A stretch of DNA of 64,000 nucleotides from Azospirillaceae bacterium (GTDB lineage Bacteria; Pseudomonadota; Alphaproteobacteria; Azospirillales; Azospirillaceae): contig DASQNC010000036.1 of assembly GCA_035645145.1 (NCBI GenBank), positions 1 through 64,000 of the forward strand, read 5' to 3'. The notes below the pieces were generated by a model, which was not told the DNA's origin, did no database searches, and saw only the letters and a program-made list of their open reading frames with translations. The position numbers and the translations under genes were made by a program. Shown piece after piece: positions 58,376 to 64,000 of the stretch. Each line of letters begins with the position of its first letter. The stretch's first letter is position 1.

Positions 58376-59587
58376 ATGGACTACGAAGGGTTCTTCCGCG
58401 ACGGGATCGCAAAGCTGAAGCGTGAGGGACGCTACCGCGTATTCGCGGACCTGTCCCGCCGGGCTGGCGCCTTCCCCCAGGCCGTCCATCACCGTCCGGA
58501 GGGGCGGCGCCCCGTGACCGTCTGGTGCTCCAACGATTATCTCGGCATGGGCCAGCACCCCGCCGTCGTCGAGGCCATGGTGGAGGCCGCACGGTCCTGC
58601 GGCACCGGCGCCGGCGGCACGCGCAACATCTCGGGCACGAACCACCTTCACGTGCATCTGGAACGGGAGCTCGCCGATCTTCACGGCAAGGAGGCGGCCC
58701 TCCTCTTCACCTCGGGCTACGTGTCCAACGAGGCGACCCTGTCGACGCTCGGACGGATGCTGCCGGGCTGCGTGGTGTTCTCCGACGCCCTCAACCATGC
58801 CTCGATGATCGAGGGCATCCGGCACAGCGGGGCGGAAAAACACATCTTCCGCCACAACGACGCCGCCCACCTGGACCAGCTCATGTCGCAGGTGGACCCG
58901 ACCCGCCCGAAGATCGTGGCGTTTGAAAGCGTCTATTCGATGGACGGCGACATCGCCCCGATCGCCGAGATCTGCGATGTCGCCGAGCGGCACGGCGCCA
59001 TCACCTACCTGGACGAGGTCCATGCCGTCGGGATGTACGGACCGCGCGGCGGCGGCGTGTCGGAGCGGGATGGGGTGGCCGATCGCCTGACCGTGATCGA
59101 GGGGACGCTGGGCAAGGCGTTCGGCGTCATGGGCGGCTACATCACGGGGTCCGCGGCCCTCGTGGATTTCATCCGCAGCCATGCGCCGGGCTTCATCTTC
59201 ACGACATCCCTGCCGCCGGCCATTGCCGCCGCGGCCCTGGCAAGTGTTCAGCACTTGAAATCCAGTCACGTCGAGCGCGGCATCCACCAGGAGCGTGCGG
59301 CCACGCTCAAGCACCGCCTTGCGGAGGCCGGCCTGCCGGTCATGGACAGTCCCAGCCACATCGTGCCGATCCTGGTCGGGGATCCGGTGCTCTGCAAACA
59401 GGCGTCGGACGAATTGCTGGACCGGCACGCCATCTACATCCAGCCCATCAACTACCCCACCGTCCCCCGGGGGACGGAACGGCTGCGCCTGACGCCGACG
59501 CCGCTGCACACCGATTCCGACATGGACCATCTGGTCGGCGCATTGTGCGAGGTGTGGACCCGGCTTGATCTGCGCCGGGCGGCGTGA
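58376..59587 (+). CDS. hemA: 5-aminolevulinate synthase
   Basis: A 403-aa PLP-dependent enzyme that condenses glycine with succinyl-CoA to 5-aminolevulinate, the first step of haem synthesis in the alphaproteobacterial C4 route. It has [80 protein letters not shown] and the Schiff-base Lys K247 in [17 protein letters not shown]. The C-terminus has the [18 protein letters not shown] string. Length and start match Rhodobacter HemA. It lies directly upstream of a haem-binding chemoreceptor on the same strand. Confidence 0.97.
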   Translation: MDYEGFFRDGIAKLKREGRYRVFADLSRRAGAFPQAVHHRPEGRRPVTVWCSNDYLGMGQHPAVVEAMVEAARSCGTGAGGTRNISGTNHLHVHLERELADLHGKEAALLFTSGYVSNEATLSTLGRMLPGCVVFSDALNHASMIEGIRHSGAEKHIFRHNDAAHLDQLMSQVDPTRPKIVAFESVYSMDGDIAPIAEICDVAERHGAITYLDEVHAVGMYGPRGGGVSERDGVADRLTVIEGTLGKAFGVMGGYITGSAALVDFIRSHAPGFIFTTSLPPAIAAAALASVQHLKSSHVERGIHQERAATLKHRLAEAGLPVMDSPSHIVPILVGDPVLCKQASDELLDRHAIYIQPINYPTVPRGTERLRLTPTPLHTDSDMDHLVGALCEVWTRLDLRRAA

Positions 59588-59770
59588 TCATCCAGGCGCC
59601 CCCGCAGGAACATCACGGCCAAAGGCGCAGGCGCCGGGAGGTGCATGCCCCCGGGCGGGCGCGGCACGAGGCGCCATTACTTTAATTTAGGATTTTATCT
59701 TTATTTTCCAACCCCATGAAACCGGGCGCATCGATCGCACACCCGCCCGGAATGGAACGGGGCTTGGCGC

Positions 59771-61114
59771 ATGAACGACCCTCATCATCGGGACGAACGG
59801 TTGCGGTTCCTGCAGATCGACCCGGAAACCCGCACGGCACTGGCGGCTTTCAAGCCGGCACTGGACCGGGCGCTGCCTTCGATCATGGAGGCGTTCCACA
59901 CCCACCTGCGGGGATGGCCCGACTTGGTGACGGTGTTCGGTGGCGAATCCGGGATGCAGCGGGCGGCGAACGCCCAGGCGGCGCATTGGAAGCTGCTGTT
60001 CGAAGGCAGGTTCGACGAGGCCTATTTCGACTCCGCCAGCAAGATCGGCCGAGCCCACGGCCAAGTGGGCCTGAATCCGCGCTGGCAGCTGGGCGCGTAC
60101 GCATTCATCCTCCAGCGCCTGCACGCGGTCGCGGTTGAGGCGTTTGGCGGCTGGCGCGCCAGGGACAAGGCGCAACTGGCCCGGGTACTGCGCGCCATCG
60201 ACCAGGCGGTGATGCTGGACACCGATGTGGCGTTGTCCGTCCATATCGAGGAAAGCCATGCCCGGCACACGGCCGCGCTCCGGTCGCTGGCCGCCGAACT
60301 GGATGGCCCGGTCAAGGACATGGTAAGCACGCTGTCCGACACGGCCGGCGAGCTGACGGCCAGCTCGATGTCCATGAGCAGCGCCACCGACCAGACCAAC
60401 AGGCAGGCGGCGGCGGTCGCCGCAGCGGCCGAAGTGGCATCGGCGAACGTCAGCACGGTCGCAGCGGCGGCAGAGGAACTGTCCGCCTCGATCGGCGAGA
60501 TTGCGCAACACGTGGGTCATTCGGCGCAAATCGCCCGCAGCGCCGTGGCCGAGGCCGAGCGGACAAACGCGACCATCCAGGGCTTGGCCGCCGCCGCCCA
60601 GCGCATCGGCGACGTGGTGGACCTGATCAACGGCATCGCGTCGCAAACCAATCTTCTGGCGCTGAACGCGACAATCGAGGCGGCGCGCGCCGGCGAGGCC
60701 GGCAAGGGCTTCGCGGTGGTCGCCAACGAAGTGAAAAGCCTTGCCAGCCAGACCGCCAGGGCGACCGAGGAAATCCGCCAACACATCGACGAAATGCAGG
60801 CCGCGACGTCCCAGGCCGTCGGTGCGATCCGCGGCATTGATGCCACAATCCGGCAGATCGACGAGATTTCGACGACAATCGCGGCGGCGGTCGAGGAGCA
60901 GGGTGCGGCCACGGGCGAGATCGCCCGGAACGTTCAGCAGGCCTCCGCAGGCACGATGGCGGTGTCGGAGGCCATCGGGGGCGTGACCACGGCAACCGAG
61001 GGAACGGGCCGGACCGCACAGGAGGTCATGGTGGCGGCGGAGTCCCTGGGGCGGCAGGCCGACCGGCTCAACCGCACCGTGGACAACGTGCTGCACCGGA
61101 TGACCACGGCCTGA
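59771..61114 (+). CDS. Globin-coupled methyl-accepting chemotaxis sensor (HemAT-like)
   Basis: A 447-aa soluble chemoreceptor. Residues 1-165 are a protoglobin-type sensor domain: [20 protein letters not shown], then the proximal haem His H96 in [21 protein letters not shown]. The rest is a coiled-coil signalling domain with the conserved tip [29 protein letters not shown]. There are no transmembrane helices, so it is cytoplasmic and probably senses O2 (aerotaxis). Adaptation sites are likely in the flanking Ala/Glu-rich helices. A strong terminator follows at 61128-61157. No CheA/CheW genes are nearby. Confidence 0.92.
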   Translation: MNDPHHRDERLRFLQIDPETRTALAAFKPALDRALPSIMEAFHTHLRGWPDLVTVFGGESGMQRAANAQAAHWKLLFEGRFDEAYFDSASKIGRAHGQVGLNPRWQLGAYAFILQRLHAVAVEAFGGWRARDKAQLARVLRAIDQAVMLDTDVALSVHIEESHARHTAALRSLAAELDGPVKDMVSTLSDTAGELTASSMSMSSATDQTNRQAAAVAAAAEVASANVSTVAAAAEELSASIGEIAQHVGHSAQIARSAVAEAERTNATIQGLAAAAQRIGDVVDLINGIASQTNLLALNATIEAARAGEAGKGFAVVANEVKSLASQTARATEEIRQHIDEMQAATSQAVGAIRGIDATIRQIDEISTTIAAAVEEQGAATGEIARNVQQASAGTMAVSEAIGGVTTATEGTGRTAQEVMVAAESLGRQADRLNRTVDNVLHRMTTA

Positions 61115-61127
61115 ACTCCCGAACAAC

Positions 61128-61157
61128 AAAGGGCGCCGGTCCGCCGGCGCCCTTTGC
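61128..61157 (+). terminator. Intrinsic terminator of the chemoreceptor gene
   Basis: CAAAGGGCGCCGG-TCCG-CCGGCGCCCTTTG, a perfect 13-bp stem, 14 nt after the stop codon. The A/U-rich stem base makes it usable on both strands. Confidence 0.88.
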
Positions 61158-61160
61158 TGT

Positions 61161-61235
61161 CAATCCTGCAGCGTCTGCACGAAGAAGAAGACGCCGGCGA
61201 CAAGGATCATGACGATCCAAAGATAGTCGGACATG
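61161..61235 (-). CDS. Candidate 24-aa single-pass membrane peptide
   Basis: ATG to TGA encodes MSDYLWIVMILVAGVFFFVQ plus TLQD. One hydrophobic helix occupies positions 5-20. The stop lies next to a bidirectional terminator, as expected of a real gene. No strong ribosome site is present (GGGACGACCACC), so this remains a candidate. Size and layout resemble small membrane regulators such as CydX or KdpF, but there is no sequence match. Confidence 0.4.
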
Positions 61236-61345
61236 GTGGTCGTCCCGGCCAAATTACGATGGCCCGACACATAGAGCCACCGTGACCGCCTGTCACGACC
61301 TGAATGCGACCGCGCCGCCTGTTGCGACGGGCTTGGCGAACAGGA

Positions 61346-61510
61346 TCATCGTCTGCGGACGACGCCCACCACCAAGCTGACCACGAACAGGACCAGGAAC
61401 AAGAAGAACAGGATCTGCGCGATGCTGGCGGACGCCGATGCGATACCGCCGAATCCGAAAAGCGCAGCGACCAGCGCGACGATGAAGAAGACCGCGGCCC
61501 AGTAGAGCAT
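61346..61510 (-). CDS. DUF1328 (UPF0391) membrane protein
   Basis: A 54-aa protein with two hydrophobic helices: [20 protein letters not shown] and [20 protein letters not shown], ending VRRR. The [19 protein letters not shown] core identifies the DUF1328/UPF0391 family of small inner-membrane proteins, common in stress regulons. GAGGAG lies 8 nt before the ATG. An EcfG-type promoter lies 53 nt upstream (61563-61587). Confidence 0.93.
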   Translation of the reverse strand: MLYWAAVFFIVALVAALFGFGGIASASASIAQILFFLFLVLFVVSLVVGVVRRR

Positions 61511-61562
61511 TTCGGAACTCCTCATTCCTTTGACCGGTACCACACCGGAGCTTGCCCGTCGA

Positions 61563-61587
61563 AACGGCGCAGAAGGCCCGGAGTTCC
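61563..61587 (-). promoter_or_regulatory. EcfG-type general-stress promoter of the DUF1328 gene
   Basis: On the minus strand GGAAC (61587-61583), 16 nt, CGTT (61566-61563), an exact consensus match. Confidence 0.75.
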
Positions 61588-61734
61588 CGTACGAGGCGAG
61601 CAACCGTACCTGGGGCAAAGACATCTTCGGGGCAGCCGAGCCGGTTCGTCCGGCGGGGGCAACCCGGGAAGCACCTCGTGCGTTAGGGCGTACGAACGGG
61701 AATTCGGTCGAGATCCCCTAGGGAGAAGTACGTC

Positions 61735-62439
61735 ATGAACAGGAAGTCGTACGCACTGTCCGTCGCCTCCGCCGCAATCGCGGCGCTGGCCTTCGGCCTG
61801 CCGGCGGGTGCCCAGCAGACGGGTTCGCCGACCGGCCCGGGCTTCATGTCGCCGACGGATCCGGGTGGAACCAGCACCTTCGGCACGCCGAGCCCGGTGC
61901 AGACCAACAACCGCCCCGGCGTGGTGGGCCAGAGCACGACGGTCACGCCGAACGTGACATCCGAGCCGATGCGCGACATGCAAACCCAGAACCCGACGCC
62001 GCAGCGGCGCATGCAGATGCAGCAGCAAACGCAGCAGCGTGACACCATGCAGCCGGTCCCCGGCGCGGGCGCGATGAGCGGCGGCCAGTCCACCGACACC
62101 ACGACCATGGGCAGCCAGACGCCCCGCCAGGACCAGATGCGGACCCCGGGAACGACAATGGGCACGACGACGGGCACGACGACGGGCGGAACGGCCACGG
62201 GCGGGTCCATCACCGGCACGGAGCGCGGTTCGGCCCAGACCCGGATGGGTCCCGCACAGCGCGAAATGGAACAGGCCCAAACCACACTGCTCAACCGCTT
62301 CGGCCAGATGGGCTTCTCCCGGCTGACCGACTTCCGGAAGGAGGGGGAGAACTACGTCGCCCAGGTGGTCACCCGCGAAGGGGAAAGCATGACGGTCCTG
62401 ATCGATCCGCGGTCCGGCTCGGTCACGCCGCAGCGCTGA
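61735..62439 (+). CDS. Secreted low-complexity protein with a conserved C-terminal domain
   Basis: A 234-aa exported protein. Signal peptide 1-26 (AGA-Q). Residues 27-165 are Thr/Gly/Met/Gln/Pro-rich (QRRMQMQQQTQQRD, GTTTGTTTGGTATGG), probably disordered. The C-terminal 55 residues form a compact domain (LLNRFGQMGFSRLTDFRKEG, NYVAQVVTREGESMTVLIDP RSG) with a shape like PepSY/YpeB-type modules: helix, strand, then VxxxGExxxxxIDxxxG. The ribosome site AGGGAGAAG precedes ATG. Role unknown; periplasmic. Confidence 0.75.
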   Translation: MNRKSYALSVASAAIAALAFGLPAGAQQTGSPTGPGFMSPTDPGGTSTFGTPSPVQTNNRPGVVGQSTTVTPNVTSEPMRDMQTQNPTPQRRMQMQQQTQQRDTMQPVPGAGAMSGGQSTDTTTMGSQTPRQDQMRTPGTTMGTTTGTTTGGTATGGSITGTERGSAQTRMGPAQREMEQAQTTLLNRFGQMGFSRLTDFRKEGENYVAQVVTREGESMTVLIDPRSGSVTPQR

Positions 62440-62618
62440 TCCTGCACGGCTCGGCCCGATAGGGTGAGCCGGGAAAGGGGTGGCGGCCATCCGCCCCCCT
62501 TTCGCCAGCCTCCAGGCCCAGCCTGTGCTATTTAAGGCACATATGAAGCAAATCAGCGACACCCCCTTTCAATAGGTCGACGCCGAAGTATCATGGGGCG
62601 TCGTTCGAGGAGGGTCGC

Positions 62619-64000
62619 ATGTCACTCCTGCCGCGCCTGTTCTTCGCCGCCGTGCTGATCCTGGGCTCGGCGTCGCCGATGGCGGTCATCGCCGGGCCTT
62701 CCGCTGGCGTGGGCGCGGTCATCGCCGGCCTGCTCGGCCCGGACGAAGCGTCCAATCCCGACGGAATGTTGAAGCTCGCCGGGCGCCCCGTGGACCGGGC
62801 GGTGATCGAGCGCATCTACGCACCCCGGCAATACGCGCCCGTATGGTTGAACGAGGGGTCGGACACATCGGGTCCGGCGCTGCACCCGCGCGGCGAGGCC
62901 GTGTTGCGGCATCTCGGCCACGCCGAGACCGAAGGCCTGGATCCCGCCGACTATCATGTCGGGGATATCGCTGCCCGCGTTGGTGGCGCCGATGCCCGCG
63001 CCCTGGCCGAGTTCGACCTGCTGCTGACGGACGCTCTGGCCCGCTTCGCACGCGATGTTCGGATCGGCCGGGTGGCGCCACGGTCGGTGGATGGCGACAT
63101 CCTCATCGTTCCACCATCCCTGGATCTTGCGGAGACGGTCCTTGCGGTGGTCGAGGCCCCCGATGTCGAGGCACGCCTGGCCGCATTGCCGCCACCCCAC
63201 CCCGAATACGCCAATCTCCGCGCCGCGCTTGCGCGGATGCGCAAGGTGGCCAAGGCGGGCGGGTGGGCCGTGGTCGGCGAGGGGCAGGTTCTGCGCCCGG
63301 GCATGCAGGATCCGAACGTCGCCGCCGTGCGCCGCCATTTGATCGCGACCGGGGATCTGCAGGGGCCGGCGAAGGGCCCCGACAAGGGCGGGGATGTCTA
63401 CGACCCGAAGCTCGAGGGTGCGGTTCGGCGCTTTCAGGCACGCCACGGAATTGATGTGGACGGCGTGGTCGGCGTGCAGACGCGTGCGCACATGAACATC
63501 ACCGCCGCCGAGCGCACGGGCCAGATCCTTGCAAACATGGAGCGTTGGCGCTGGATGCCCGACGACCTGGGGCGCCGCCATGTGGTGGTCAACGTCCCGG
63601 CCTTCACCCTGGCGGCACGGGAGGGCGGCGAAACCAAGCTCGATATGCGGGTCGTGGTGGGCACAAACACCCGGCGCACACCCATGCTCGCCAGCCGGAT
63701 CACCGGCACCACGTTCAACCCGACCTGGACCGTTCCCCCGCGCAACGCCAAGGAGGATGTCCTTCCCAAGCTTCAGCGCAATGCCGGTTACCTGGACGAG
63801 ATGGGCATGCGCGTCTACGCCGGATGGCAGGCCGATGCGCCGCTGGTGAACCCCCGGACCGTGGACTGGCGCGGGGTCGGTACGAGGATCACCCGCTACC
63901 GCCTGGTCCAGCAGCCCGGACCGCTGAATGCGCTCGGCCGTTTCAAGTTCAACATTCCGAACGAGCAGGACATCTACCTGCACGATACGCCCCAGCACGA
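62619..64000 (+). CDS. Murein L,D-transpeptidase, YcbB-type (3' end missing)
   Basis: An open frame from ATG 62619 to the window edge, at least 460 codons. Signal peptide about 1-25. The scaffold domain has YAPRQYAPVWLNEG and HLGHAETEGLDPADYHVGDI. A peptidoglycan-binding domain has YDPKLEGAVRRFQARHGIDV DGVVG. The beginning of the YkuD catalytic domain follows: MERWRWMPDDLGRRHVVVNV, FNPTWTVPPRNAKEDVLPKL, ALGRFKFNIPN and IYLHDTP. These are hallmarks of LdtD/YcbB, which forms 3-3 crosslinks. The catalytic HxxC part lies beyond the edge. GAGGAGGG precedes ATG. Confidence 0.93.
   Translation, partial: MSLLPRLFFAAVLILGSASPMAVIAGPSAGVGAVIAGLLGPDEASNPDGMLKLAGRPVDRAVIERIYAPRQYAPVWLNEGSDTSGPALHPRGEAVLRHLGHAETEGLDPADYHVGDIAARVGGADARALAEFDLLLTDALARFARDVRIGRVAPRSVDGDILIVPPSLDLAETVLAVVEAPDVEARLAALPPPHPEYANLRAALARMRKVAKAGGWAVVGEGQVLRPGMQDPNVAAVRRHLIATGDLQGPAKGPDKGGDVYDPKLEGAVRRFQARHGIDVDGVVGVQTRAHMNITAAERTGQILANMERWRWMPDDLGRRHVVVNVPAFTLAAREGGETKLDMRVVVGTNTRRTPMLASRITGTTFNPTWTVPPRNAKEDVLPKLQRNAGYLDEMGMRVYAGWQADAPLVNPRTVDWRGVGTRITRYRLVQQPGPLNALGRFKFNIPNEQDIYLHDTPQH

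Noticed and set aside
1-64000. CRISPR arrays, insertion sequences, integrases or prophage
   Set aside because: No regularly spaced repeats, transposase or integrase motifs, or phage structural genes were seen on either strand.

Overview
The window reads as chromosome of a GC-rich alphaproteobacterium, most likely of the Rhodospirillales/Azospirillum type. The support is a C4-pathway 5-aminolevulinate synthase (hemA), a tuf - tRNA-Gly - tRNA-Tyr block divergent from rlmB, clpS-clpA, a phasin, a sigma-54 flagellin promoter, and EcfG-type general-stress promoters (GGAAC-N16/17-GTT). No CRISPR array, insertion sequence or rRNA operon was seen. GTG and TTG starts and ATGA/TGATG start-stop overlaps are common.

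Layout. 1-1555: EF-Tu 5' end, three tRNAs, a housekeeping promoter and rlmB. 1584-2811: two genes I do not recognise. 2910-10983: a tightly coupled seven-gene glycan operon with two nucleotide-sugar epimerase/dehydratases (one very like CDP-paratose/tyvelose 2-epimerase), a B12-binding radical SAM protein with a natural His6 run, a GT4 glycosyltransferase and three tandem CgeB-like glycosyltransferases. This is the best candidate for an undescribed system. 10958-13428: a hemerythrin-like protein lacking metal ligands, then a cobalamin riboswitch controlling cobU and a TonB-like gene. 13443-20948: MarR, a GST/LysR pair, N-carbamoylputrescine amidase, small stress and envelope proteins, and a PLP trans-sulfuration enzyme. 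21024-27643: a KdsB-like cytidylyltransferase with a coupled phosphatase, RidA, an acyltransferase-like protein, GST, EamA and MFS transporters. 27648-28613: a hairpin-bounded segment with an unknown gene and a decayed nucleoside deaminase. 28642-40124: clpA/clpS, phasin, D,D-carboxypeptidase with SPOR domain, PdeM, regulators, an FtsJ-type methyltransferase, a patatin and small stress membrane proteins.

40226-43829: a solitary flagellin, a GST and a TPP-dependent decarboxylase/synthase. 43958-58045: two convergent peptide ABC systems. The plus-strand one (binding protein plus two permeases) has no ATPase genes. The minus-strand one is complete and continues into a ribokinase-like gene, two M20 amidohydrolases and a lipoprotein with duplicated PrcB-like domains, which suggests uptake followed by cytoplasmic hydrolysis of peptides or N-acyl amino acids. 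58376-61114: hemA next to a globin-coupled (haem) chemoreceptor. 61161-64000: small membrane proteins, one with an EcfG promoter, a secreted low-complexity protein, and an L,D-transpeptidase running off the window edge.

All assignments come from reading translated motifs and DNA patterns. No database search was run.
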